Part shown: positions 15,848-25,953 of the stretch, in pieces
Numbering within the stretch: the stretch's first letter is position 1
Layout: each line of letters begins with the position of its first letter
NCBI GenBank assembly: GCA_020847695.1
Contig: JADLBP010000102.1
Location: 1-36,887, forward strand
Origin: Planctomycetota bacterium
GTDB lineage: Bacteria > Planctomycetota > UBA1135 > GCA-002686595
Length of the DNA: 36,887 nt
Direction: 5' to 3'
Notes under the pieces: generated by a model
The model's input: the letters and a program-made list of their open reading frames with translations, nothing else
The model's database searches: none
Told to the model about the DNA's origin: nothing
Made by a program: the position numbers and the translations under genes

Positions 15848-17215
15848 TCACGAGACCAAGCAGCGGCGCACCAGGGCTTCGAGGGTCAGCGCCGTCGCCC
15901 CCTTCTGCGCGGCGACGACCTCGAGGCCGGAGGCCCCCATGCGTGCGCGCGCAGGTGGGTCGGCGAGCAGCTCCCGAAAGACGTTCCCGAGCTCGACCTC
16001 GTCGGCGACCCGACGCGAGGCGCCGGCGCTCTCGAGCAGTGCCGCCTCCTGCGCGAAGTTGTGGACGTGAGGGCCGTAGACCACCGCGCGCCCCTGGGCG
16101 GCGGGTTCGAGCATGTTCTGACCGCCGTGCGGCAGCAGCGAGCCGCCGACGTAGACGAGGTCCGAGAGCGCGTAGACCGATTCCAGCTCGCCGATCGTGT
16201 CGACGATCGCCGGCAGTCGAGGATCGGCCGTTTCGGTGCCCGCCCTCAGCTTCGTCAGGAGCTGGCCGGTCAGTCCGAGCGTCGCGAGGTCGCCGAGCAC
16301 CTCGGTCGCGCGATCCGGGTGGCGCGGCACGAGCACGAGCCGCGCGTCGCGCGCGCCGGCGAGCCACGCGCTCGCGACCAGCTTCTCCTCGGGCCGGTGT
16401 GTCGAGCCCGCGACGATCACCGGTGTTCCGGTCGGCGCGGAGAGCAGGCGCACGAGCTCCGCCTTCGGCGTCACCGCGCCGATCTTCAGCCCGTCCGCTT
16501 TCATGTTGCCGGTGACGATCACACGCTCGGGCGCGGCGCCGAGCCCGCGGAAGCGCTCGGCGTAGTCCTCCCCTTGCACGCAGAAGATCGAGATGCGGTC
16601 GAACTGCGGCAACGTGTGTCGGAACAGCCGATAGCGCTCGAAGCTGCGCGGCGTGATCCGTCCGTTGACCACCGCGACCGGCGCGCCCGCGCGATTGCAC
16701 GAGCGCAGGAAGTTCGGCCAGACCTCGAGCTCCATCAGCACGACCGCGCGCGGCTGGAGCGCGCGCAGGAACCGGCGCGTCACCAGAGAGAGATCCAGCG
16801 GGTAACGCACGACCGTCAAGTTGGGATACGTCTTGCGCGCGACCTCGAGGCCGGTCGCCGTGGTCACGCTGATCACGACCTCGAGCCCGGGCTCGCGCTC
16901 GAGCAGCGCGCGCACCAGCGGCGCGGCGCCCTTGACCTCACCGACGGACACGCCGTGCACGAGGACGCGCGGACGCGCGGGATCGAAGCGCGGCAACGAG
17001 AGCGTCAGGCGATCCGCGACCATCGCCCGGAAGCGCGCGTCGAGCAGCGACCGGACGATCCACCAAGGCGAGCCGACCAGCAGCCCGACGCACCACATCA
17101 GGTCGTAGAGCGCGTGCAACACCGCGGTCTTCGGACCCGGATGCGGATCGCCGAGGATCGGCATCGGCGCGCCGAGCTCGGCGTTCGCGACGCGTGCTCG
17201 AGTTCGTTCGGTCAT
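15848..17215 (-). CDS. waaA: 3-deoxy-D-manno-octulosonic acid (Kdo) transferase
   Basis: A 455-residue GT30-family glycosyltransferase that adds Kdo from CMP-Kdo to lipid IVA, an essential LPS core step on the cytoplasmic face of the inner membrane. An N-terminal hydrophobic anchor lies near residues 38-58 (ALYDLMWCVGLLVGSPWWIV). It is followed by VLVHGVSVGEVKGAAPLV with the catalytic Glu, then MELEVWPN, GNMKAD, GSTHRPEE, VPRHPDR and GGSLLPHGGQNMLEPAA, all family hallmarks. ATG 17215 is used. A GTG 21 bases further upstream sits in a perfect hairpin (17221-17236) and has no ribosome-binding site. It implies that this organism makes LPS. Confidence 0.93.
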   Translation of the reverse strand: MTERTRARVANAELGAPMPILGDPHPGPKTAVLHALYDLMWCVGLLVGSPWWIVRSLLDARFRAMVADRLTLSLPRFDPARPRVLVHGVSVGEVKGAAPLVRALLEREPGLEVVISVTTATGLEVARKTYPNLTVVRYPLDLSLVTRRFLRALQPRAVVLMELEVWPNFLRSCNRAGAPVAVVNGRITPRSFERYRLFRHTLPQFDRISIFCVQGEDYAERFRGLGAAPERVIVTGNMKADGLKIGAVTPKAELVRLLSAPTGTPVIVAGSTHRPEEKLVASAWLAGARDARLVLVPRHPDRATEVLGDLATLGLTGQLLTKLRAGTETADPRLPAIVDTIGELESVYALSDLVYVGGSLLPHGGQNMLEPAAQGRAVVYGPHVHNFAQEAALLESAGASRRVADEVELGNVFRELLADPPARARMGASGLEVVAAQKGATALTLEALVRRCLVS

Positions 17216-17273
17216 CCGCGGTGCGCGGCGGCGCACGCGAGGCCGGTCGCGTTCGGCGCCGGCCGCGCGCGGC

Positions 17274-20168
<2,895 letters not shown>

Positions 20169-20301
20169 AGGTGTGTCCGCGCCGTCGGACGCCGTGTGGG
20201 TGGGCGCGCCGGATCGAGCGAGCCGGCTATTTAAGCCGTTCCCCCCGCCGAAAGGAAGCGCGGCGGTGCGGGAACGCGCCCGGGACGCGCAAGCCGGCGG
20301 T

Positions 20302-21153
20302 CTAGGGAGCGCGCGGAGGCGCTTCGACGTGCGCCAAGAGCTGCGCGATCATCGTGAAGAGCACTTCGCGCGAGTAGGGCTTGCGCAGGAGCCCGCTGAC
20401 CCGCCGGAGTCGCGCCAGGTCGATCTGCGAGGCGGTCGCCATCAGCACCGGCAGGTGCGCGGTCCTCGGGTCGGTGCGCAGGCGCGTCAGCACCTCCTCG
20501 CCGTCGACGCCTGGGAGCTCGTAGTCGAGCAGCACCAGGTCGGGCAGCGGCTCGCTCGCGACCCGCTCGAGCACCGCCTCGCCGGTGAAGCAGAGCTCGA
20601 CGTCGTAGCCGCGGGCACGAAGCAGCGCCGCGATCCCCTCGCAGACGTGCGTCTCGTCGTCGACGATCAAGAGGCGCATCGTCTTCTTCTCCTCGCGCTC
20701 GACCGCGGCGAGGCCCTCGGCGAGCAGCCGCAGGTCCTCGAGCGTCGGCAGGCGCTCGTCGCGCCAGGCGCTCTCGATCGCGGCGCGCAGCTCGCGGTTG
20801 TAGGCCTTGAGCTCCTGGAACCGCTCGTAGTCGGGCGAGTTCGGGCGCACGTCGAGGTTGTCGTGCGTGTCGACCGAGAAGAAGAACTCTTCGTCGACCA
20901 GGTACTCCTGCACGACGAACTTCATGAACGGGTACCGCGCGTTGCCGAGGCGCAGCGTGTAGCGCAGCGACCCGGCTTCCTGGTCCTGCGCTCGGTGCTC
21001 CATCCGCGCGAAGACGTCGGACATGTTGACCGCGCCCTCGAGCAGCAGCGCGGTGACCTTCGGTCGCTGCGCTTGCGACGGCGGGAACGCGTGCTCGAGG
21101 AAGAGCTCGATCGCTCGCCGCACGTGGGCCGGGGTCATGTCCTCGAGACGCAT
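20302..21153 (-). CDS. Response regulator with an unrecognised N-terminal domain
   Basis: A 283-residue protein. The C-terminal receiver domain (about 159-283) is intact: acidic pair Asp165/Asp166 (LLIVDDE), phospho-acceptor Asp210 (LVLLDYELPGVDGEEVL), Thr240 and Lys258 (LLRKPYS). The N-terminal 150 residues match no domain I know. They begin MRLEDMTPAHVRRAIELFLEH, contain a central aromatic/acidic patch (VVQEYLVDEEFFFSVDTHDN), and end in a predicted helix rich in Glu/Arg. No DNA-binding domain is visible. No histidine kinase is in the window. It starts 19 bases after pyrD. Phosphorylation probably controls the N-terminal module or its partner. Confidence 0.8.
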   Translation of the reverse strand: MRLEDMTPAHVRRAIELFLEHAFPPSQAQRPKVTALLLEGAVNMSDVFARMEHRAQDQEAGSLRYTLRLGNARYPFMKFVVQEYLVDEEFFFSVDTHDNLDVRPNSPDYERFQELKAYNRELRAAIESAWRDERLPTLEDLRLLAEGLAAVEREEKKTMRLLIVDDETHVCEGIAALLRARGYDVELCFTGEAVLERVASEPLPDLVLLDYELPGVDGEEVLTRLRTDPRTAHLPVLMATASQIDLARLRRVSGLLRKPYSREVLFTMIAQLLAHVEAPPRAP

Positions 21154-21172
21154 GGCGTGCGACGCTCGGCGA

Positions 21173-22120
21173 TCAGGAAGGCGCGCCCGGGACTTTGGCG
21201 AGCGTGTTCGGGACGTGCAGCGTGCCGATCAGGTCGGTGACCGACGCGATCCCGTGCGCGTCGAGCAACGCGGACATCTCCGCTGCGAGCCTGCCGATGC
21301 GTCCGGGATCGGTGAACGACGCGGTGCCGAACTGGATCGCGCGGCAGCCGACGACCAGGAACTCGAACACGTCCTCGGCGCACGCGATGCCGCCGCAGCC
21401 GATCACCGGGATCTTGACGGCGCGCACGCACGTCCACGCGCAACGCAGCGCGACCGGCTTGATGCCGACGCCCGAGTAGCCGCCTTGGATCGTGTTGAGC
21501 GCGGGCTTGCGCGTGCGCCAATCGACGCGCATGCCGAGCAGCGTGTTGACCGCGGTGATGCCGTCCGCGCCGCCGGCTTCGACCGCGCGCGCGATCTCGC
21601 CGATGTCGGAGACGTTCGGGGAGAGCTTCGCGAAGACCGGTTTCTGCGTCGCGGCGCGCACGCGGGCGATCACCGCTTCCGCCATCGTCGGACTGGTCGA
21701 GAACGGCAGCTTGCCGCCTTGCACGTTCGGGCACGAGAGATTGACCTCGAGCGCGTGGCACGCGCGCTCGCCGTCGAGCCGCGCCGCGAGCTCGGCGAAG
21801 TCCTCGACGCTCTCGCCGCCGATGTTGGTCAGCACCACCGCATGCGCCGCCGCCATCTCGGGCAACACGTCGCGCACGTAGGCGTCGATCCCGCGGTTCT
21901 CGAGACCGATCGAGTTGAGGAAGCCCGCCTCGGTCTCGGCGATCCGCGGCAACGGGTTGCCGGGCCTCGGCTTCCTCGTCACCGTCTTGCTCACCCACGC
22001 GCCGAGCGACGAAGGCCCGGCGAAGTTCCGCATCTCCAGTCCGTGTCCGTACGTGCCGGACGCCGACATCACAGGGTTCGCGAGCTCGAGTCCCGCGATC
22101 GTCACCGCCATGCTGGCCAT
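21173..22120 (-). CDS. pyrD: Dihydroorotate dehydrogenase, class 1B catalytic subunit
   Basis: A 315-residue FMN enzyme that oxidises dihydroorotate to orotate in pyrimidine synthesis. The active-site base is Cys130 in EVNLSCPNV, which marks soluble class 1 enzymes rather than the membrane class 2 (Ser). Other motifs are NPVMSASGTYGHG, LNSIGLEN, KLSPNV, NTLLGM, and GCGGI plus GCRAIQFGTA for FMN phosphate. Class 1B enzymes work with an iron-sulfur/FAD partner, PyrK, to use NAD+; no pyrK is adjacent or elsewhere in the window. ATG 22120 is used, with an alternative Met three codons later. It lies 40 bases after lspA. Confidence 0.93.
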   Translation of the reverse strand: MASMAVTIAGLELANPVMSASGTYGHGLEMRNFAGPSSLGAWVSKTVTRKPRPGNPLPRIAETEAGFLNSIGLENRGIDAYVRDVLPEMAAAHAVVLTNIGGESVEDFAELAARLDGERACHALEVNLSCPNVQGGKLPFSTSPTMAEAVIARVRAATQKPVFAKLSPNVSDIGEIARAVEAGGADGITAVNTLLGMRVDWRTRKPALNTIQGGYSGVGIKPVALRCAWTCVRAVKIPVIGCGGIACAEDVFEFLVVGCRAIQFGTASFTDPGRIGRLAAEMSALLDAHGIASVTDLIGTLHVPNTLAKVPGAPS

Positions 22121-22160
22121 GCGCGCACTCTAACGGCGCGCGTGGCGCGCGAGCAACGTG

Positions 22161-22745
22161 TCAGGCGCCGGCGGGCGGGTTCTCGGGCTTGTCGTCCTTG
22201 CCGAACAACCCGGTCGCGAACAGGATCACCGCGCCGACGGAGATGCAGGAGTCGGCGACGTTGAACGTGTGGAAGTGCCAGTCGAAACCGGTGAAGTACA
22301 CGTCGATGAAGTCGCGCACCATCCCGAACGGACGGCCGTCGACTCGCGGCATGAAGAGGTTGTCGTAGAGGTTGCCCATCGCGCCCGCGGCGATCAGCAC
22401 GAACGACGCGGAGAGCCACGGCTTCGTGCGCGGCGTCTTCGCCACCAGCCAGAGCAGGAACACCGACGCGACGATGCGACCGCCGACCAACAACCACGTC
22501 GGCAGGAACTCCATGCCCCACGCCATGCCCGGGTTCCACGACTGCATGAACGAGAACCAGGGGCTGATGATCTCCCACCGGCGGTGGAAGTGCGGGTCGA
22601 ACGTCAGCGCTTCGGGGTGCGCGTCGATGTACGCGAACACCGCCGACTTCGACCACAGATCGAGCGCGAGCAACGCGACGACCCACGGCATGCGGGTCAG
22701 CACGCGTCGGAGGACGCCGTCAGCGGGGCTCGAGCTCGCCTCCAC
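22161..22745 (-). CDS. lspA: Lipoprotein signal peptidase
   Basis: A 194-residue inner-membrane aspartyl protease that cleaves prolipoproteins before the lipidated cysteine. Four membrane segments are visible. The first has LDLWSKS, equivalent to the DxxSK motif. The catalytic aspartates are Asp128 in GNLYDNL and Asp165 in FNVADSCI. The first motif is normally GNxxDR; here Arg is replaced by Asn. A soluble insertion of about 20 residues (49-70) before the conserved NPGMAWG is longer than in E. coli. The start is GTG 22745, 12 bases after the DksA-type gene, so translation may be coupled. It would process the many lipoproteins encoded in this window. Confidence 0.93.
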   Translation of the reverse strand: MEASSSPADGVLRRVLTRMPWVVALLALDLWSKSAVFAYIDAHPEALTFDPHFHRRWEIISPWFSFMQSWNPGMAWGMEFLPTWLLVGGRIVASVFLLWLVAKTPRTKPWLSASFVLIAAGAMGNLYDNLFMPRVDGRPFGMVRDFIDVYFTGFDWHFHTFNVADSCISVGAVILFATGLFGKDDKPENPPAGA

Positions 22746-22757
22746 GCGACGTCGCGG

Positions 22758-23126
22758 TCAGAAGCCTTCGCGCTCCAGCTTGCGCTGGCACTCGATGCAG
22801 TAGCGGGCGTGCGGGACGGCCTTCAGTCGCTCCTTGAGGATCGCCTTCTGGCAATTCTCGCAGGTCCCGAACGAGCCGTTCTCGATGCGATCGAGCGCTT
22901 CGATGATCTCGCCGAGCGTCTGCTCGTCGCGCTGGAGCAGCTCCAGGTTGAACTCCTGGTAGTACCCGTCGGACGTGTCGCCGGGATTGGTCTCGCCGGC
23001 GGGCGAGTGTCCGGTGCCCAGCGCTTCTTCTTGCAACTGGGACATGTCTCCCGAGATGGCTGCGCGCGCGCGGGTCAAAGCGTTCTTGAACGCTTCCAAG
23101 TCTTTGGCGGAGAGTTTCTTGGGCAT
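22758..23126 (-). CDS. DksA/TraR-family zinc-finger regulator
   Basis: A 122-residue protein with an N-terminal coiled-coil-forming region (about 5-82) and a C4 zinc finger made by Cys89, Cys92, Cys110 and Cys113 (CENC, then YCIEC). DksA-type proteins enter the RNA polymerase secondary channel and, with ppGpp in many species, adjust stable-RNA and amino-acid promoters. The coiled-coil tip here (GETNPGDTSDGYY) does not carry the DxxDxA motif of true E. coli DksA, so it is better called a TraR/YocK-like family member. ATG 23126 is the natural start. It heads the minus-strand operon, about 105 bases downstream of a strong promoter. Confidence 0.9.
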   Translation of the reverse strand: MPKKLSAKDLEAFKNALTRARAAISGDMSQLQEEALGTGHSPAGETNPGDTSDGYYQEFNLELLQRDEQTLGEIIEALDRIENGSFGTCENCQKAILKERLKAVPHARYCIECQRKLEREGF

Positions 23127-23237
23127 GTCGAGCAGCGCGAAATCGGGAGCTCCGTGTGGTCCGCCCGATCGTTGCGAGCGGATGCGGGGCGGAGGCGGGG
23201 CCCTGCACGTCCCCGGCCGCTTTTTGCGAGGCGCAGC

Positions 23238-23265
23238 ATTATGGGGAAGAGCCCCCTCCAGTCAA
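23238..23265 (-). promoter_or_regulatory. Near-consensus sigma-70 promoter of the dksA-like/lspA/pyrD block
   Basis: On the minus strand, TTGACT (23260-23265) and CATAAT (23238-23243) each match five of six consensus bases and are 16 bases apart. This is the best promoter I can find in the window. Transcription would start near 23230, leaving a leader of about 105 bases that includes a GGGG/CCCC stem. It likely drives the DksA-like gene, lspA, pyrD and the response regulator, and perhaps further. Confidence 0.65.
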
Positions 23266-23327
23266 GGCGACGCGGGCGTTCGCGGAAGAGCTTGCCTCGG
23301 ACCGACGCCTGGGCGACGCTCGCCGCC

Positions 23328-24350
23328 ATGCCCACGGCCCCGGACGGTCCGGCCCGACCCGCCCACCCCGCGAGCGATGGCGCGTCGCGCCGCAACCGAC
23401 TCGCGTCGAGCCGACTCGAGGCCGCGTCGCGCCGGGCGGAGGTCGCCGCGCTCCCGGCGGAGTTCGCGACCGCCGTCGACGACTTCCTGACCGCCCTGCG
23501 GGTCGAAGCCGGGCTCGCGCGCACGACCCTCGCGGCGTACCGCGGCGACCTCGAGCGCTTGCTCGCGTGGTGCGACGAGCACGGTCGCCGCCGGCTCGCT
23601 GCGATCCGCGACGACGACGTGATCGACTTCCTCGGCGCGCGCCGCGCCGCCGGGATTGGCGAGGCGACGGTCGCACACCATCTGACGGTCGCGCGGATGT
23701 TCTTCCGCTTCCTGGTCGCCGAAGGCGAGCTCGAGCGCGACCCGACCGCGCGCATCGTCTCGCCGAGACTCCGACGGTTCCTGCCGTCTCTGCTCTCGCC
23801 CGCCGACGTCGAGCTGCTGCTCGCGGCGCCGAAAGGCGACGGCTGGCGCGCCGAGCGCGACCGCGCGCTGCTCGAAGTGCTCTACGCCGCCGGCGCGCGG
23901 ATCAGCGAGGCGATCGCGCTGCGCACCGACTCGATCGAGCCGTCGTTGCGCGTGCTGCGGCTGACCGGCAAGGGCCAGAAGACGCGCGTCGTCCCGTGCG
24001 GCGAGAACGCGCGCGTCGCGCTCGCCCGCTGGATCGGCGGCGGTCGGATGCGCCTTCCCAACGCGGCGCAGCGCGCCGAGGTGTTCCTCTCGAAGACCGG
24101 GCGGCCGCTCGACCGCCTGACCGGATGGCGCATCGTCAAGGCCGCGGCGCGAGCGGTCGGTCTGCCCTCCGACGTCTCGCCGCACACGCTGAGACACTCG
24201 TTCGCGTCGCACCTGATCGAGGGCGGCGCGGACCTGCGCAGCGTCCAGGAGATGCTCGGCCACGCGTCGATCCGCACCACCGAGGTCTACACGCACCTCG
24301 ATACCGAGCACGTGCTCGCGATCCACCGCTTGCACCATCCGCGGGGCTGA
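23328..24350 (+). CDS. XerC/XerD-type tyrosine recombinase
   Basis: A 340-residue site-specific recombinase. The N-terminal SAM-like DNA-binding domain (about 44-135) is followed by the catalytic domain with the full set of active-site residues: Arg191 (GARISEA), Lys215 (TGKGQKTR), His286 and Arg289 (HTLRHSFASHL), His312 (LGHAS) and nucleophile Tyr321 (EVYTHLD). Family members resolve chromosome dimers at dif, and this Xer-like domain order fits that job better than a phage integrase. The first 40 residues are basic, disordered-looking and longer than usual. An alternative in-frame ATG at 23241 overlaps the minus-strand promoter, so 23328 is preferred but uncertain. No dif-like site was identified. 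Confidence 0.9.
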   Translation: MPTAPDGPARPAHPASDGASRRNRLASSRLEAASRRAEVAALPAEFATAVDDFLTALRVEAGLARTTLAAYRGDLERLLAWCDEHGRRRLAAIRDDDVIDFLGARRAAGIGEATVAHHLTVARMFFRFLVAEGELERDPTARIVSPRLRRFLPSLLSPADVELLLAAPKGDGWRAERDRALLEVLYAAGARISEAIALRTDSIEPSLRVLRLTGKGQKTRVVPCGENARVALARWIGGGRMRLPNAAQRAEVFLSKTGRPLDRLTGWRIVKAAARAVGLPSDVSPHTLRHSFASHLIEGGADLRSVQEMLGHASIRTTEVYTHLDTEHVLAIHRLHHPRG

Positions 24351-24429
24351 ACTCTTTTCCGCATCGTCGAATCTCCGCGCTCCCCTGGCCAGCCCACGCC
24401 CCCGCGTTACCCTGGAACCCGAGTCCCCC

Positions 24430-25215
24430 ATGCGCGCTCTGCTCGTCCTCGTGTTGTTGATCGGCGGCGCCGCGTTCTTCCTCAGCTCGACCGAGGAAGG
24501 CAGCGATCGCAAGGGCCCGACCGTCTCCGCGTGGGACGGCGGACGGCGCTCGAGCGAGGAGCGCGTCGAGAGCCCGTCGCTCGCGACCGAGATCGAGGCC
24601 GACGCCGAGGGCCACGTGACCATCTTCCTCGGTGACAACGGCGGCGAGGACGCGGGAGCGGCGGCGCAGCTCCACGTCGCGGGCCGCGTGATCGATCCGC
24701 GCGGCGACGCGGTCGAGGGCCTCGCGCTCGCGTACCGCTCGAGCGCCGAGCTCGGCTCCGAGCCGGACACCGCGCAGGTGCGCTGCGACTCGCTGGGCTC
24801 GTTCACGCTGACCGCGGACAGCACGTACGCGGAGTTCTCGTGCGAGGACACGCGCTGGACGCTGCTGTTCGCCGGCATCGAGGAGAGCGGCGCGCACGGC
24901 TTCCGCTTGACCTTGATCGCCGCGCCGACGACGCCGTGCGCAGGCTTGGTGCTCGACCGCGCGGGCCACCGCATCGAAGGCGCGCGCGTGCAAGTCACCG
25001 GCCGTGTCGAGATCCCGCGCATGCGCAACTTGACCGCTCACGACTTCGCTCGCCGCGTCGACAGCGACGAGCGCGGACACTTCGACCTCGGTCGCGTGCC
25101 GTTGCTCGCTCCGACGTCGTTGCGCGCGCACACGCCCGAGCTCGGCTCCGCGGAGCTCGAGCTCGTGTCCTCCGAGGACCGCGATCTCTCGATCGTGCTC
25201 CAGGGCGTGCAATGA
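24430..25215 (+). CDS. Membrane-anchored carboxypeptidase-regulatory-like protein
   Basis: A 261-residue protein with an N-terminal hydrophobic segment (residues 3-18, ALLVLVLLIGGAAFFL) and a polar linker. Two beta-sandwich-like units follow: one opens LHVAGRVIDPRGDAVEGLAL (about 78-98), the other CAGLVLDRAGHRIEGARV (about 164-182). Both resemble carboxypeptidase regulatory-like domains, and the protein should lie outside the cytoplasm. TACCCT at 24408-24413 may be a -10 element, but no good -35 is seen. Its stop overlaps the next gene by ATGA, so both are made together, although the next product looks cytoplasmic. Function unknown. Confidence 0.75.
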   Translation: MRALLVLVLLIGGAAFFLSSTEEGSDRKGPTVSAWDGGRRSSEERVESPSLATEIEADAEGHVTIFLGDNGGEDAGAAAQLHVAGRVIDPRGDAVEGLALAYRSSAELGSEPDTAQVRCDSLGSFTLTADSTYAEFSCEDTRWTLLFAGIEESGAHGFRLTLIAAPTTPCAGLVLDRAGHRIEGARVQVTGRVEIPRMRNLTAHDFARRVDSDERGHFDLGRVPLLAPTSLRAHTPELGSAELELVSSEDRDLSIVLQGVQ

Positions 25216-25913
25216 CGGCGCTGACGGTCGCCCCGCACCCGTTGCTCGAACCCGCGGCCTTCGAAGCCGAGCTCCCGCGCGCGCTCGGCGAGCTCGCGAG
25301 CCCGCCCGAGCTCCTCGCGCTGCTCTCGACGCGCGCCGCCGCGCCGCTCGGCTCCGGGAACCCGCTCGAAGCCGCGGGTCCCGCGCCGACGGGAGCCCGA
25401 ATGGCGTCGAGCGACGCCGTGCGCGCCGCGGTGCGCGACCTCTTGCGGCACGGCGGCTTCAAACCGACCGGCCGCTCGAAGCCCGCGTCGGAGTACCTGA
25501 TCCGCGCCGCGGACGAAGGCCAGCTCGGCAGCATCAACCTGGTCGTCGACGCGTGCAACGCGACCTCGCTGCACTCCGGATTGCCGATCAGCGTGATCGA
25601 CGAAGCGCGCGGTCGCGCGCCGTTCTCGATCGCCGTCCAGCCCGACGGCATGAGCTACGTGTTCAACGCGTCGGGCCAGACGATCGACGTCGGCGGCTTG
25701 CTCTGCTTGTGCGACGCCGACGGCCCGTGCGCGAACGCGGTCAAGGACGCGCAGCGCACGAAGACGAACGCCGAGACCCGTAAGGTGCTCGCGGTGATCT
25801 GGGGCACGCGGACGTTGCCCGGACGCGCGGCGGAGGTCGCGCGCTGGTATCGCGAGCTCTTGGAGCAGTGCGGCGCGCGCACGAACGCCGTCGAGCTCCA
25901 GTCGCCCGCCTGA
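25212..25913 (+). CDS. B3/B4 (Phe-tRNA synthetase beta-like) domain protein
   Basis: A 233-residue protein without a signal peptide. Residues of about 65-215 form a B3/B4 domain as in the beta subunit of phenylalanyl-tRNA synthetase and stand-alone COG3382 proteins. The diagnostic stretches are RSKPASEYLIRAA, GSINLVVDACNATSLHSGLPIS and DAQRTKTNAETRKVLAVIWG. In the synthetase this domain edits misacylated Tyr-tRNA(Phe); the stand-alone family has no settled function, and editing or nucleic-acid binding is only a guess. A cysteine cluster (LLCLCDADGPC) is notable. The first 60 residues are Ala/Pro/Leu-rich. ATG 25212 overlaps the preceding stop by four bases. Confidence 0.85.
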   Translation: MTALTVAPHPLLEPAAFEAELPRALGELASPPELLALLSTRAAAPLGSGNPLEAAGPAPTGARMASSDAVRAAVRDLLRHGGFKPTGRSKPASEYLIRAADEGQLGSINLVVDACNATSLHSGLPISVIDEARGRAPFSIAVQPDGMSYVFNASGQTIDVGGLLCLCDADGPCANAVKDAQRTKTNAETRKVLAVIWGTRTLPGRAAEVARWYRELLEQCGARTNAVELQSPA

Positions 25914-25953
25914 GTACCGACGAACGGCCGTCGCGGGCTCGCACGCGACGCGT

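Noticed and set aside
23196-23225. Plus-strand CGGGG/CCCCG stem followed some bases later by TTTTT, a terminator-like element upstream of the recombinase
   Set aside because: The stem is only five pairs with a ten-base loop, the T-run is offset, and no plus-strand gene precedes it.
23241-23327. Upstream ATG 23241 for the Xer-type recombinase
   Set aside because: It overlaps the -10 element of the strong minus-strand promoter, and the added residues are basic and not conserved-looking. It is not excluded.
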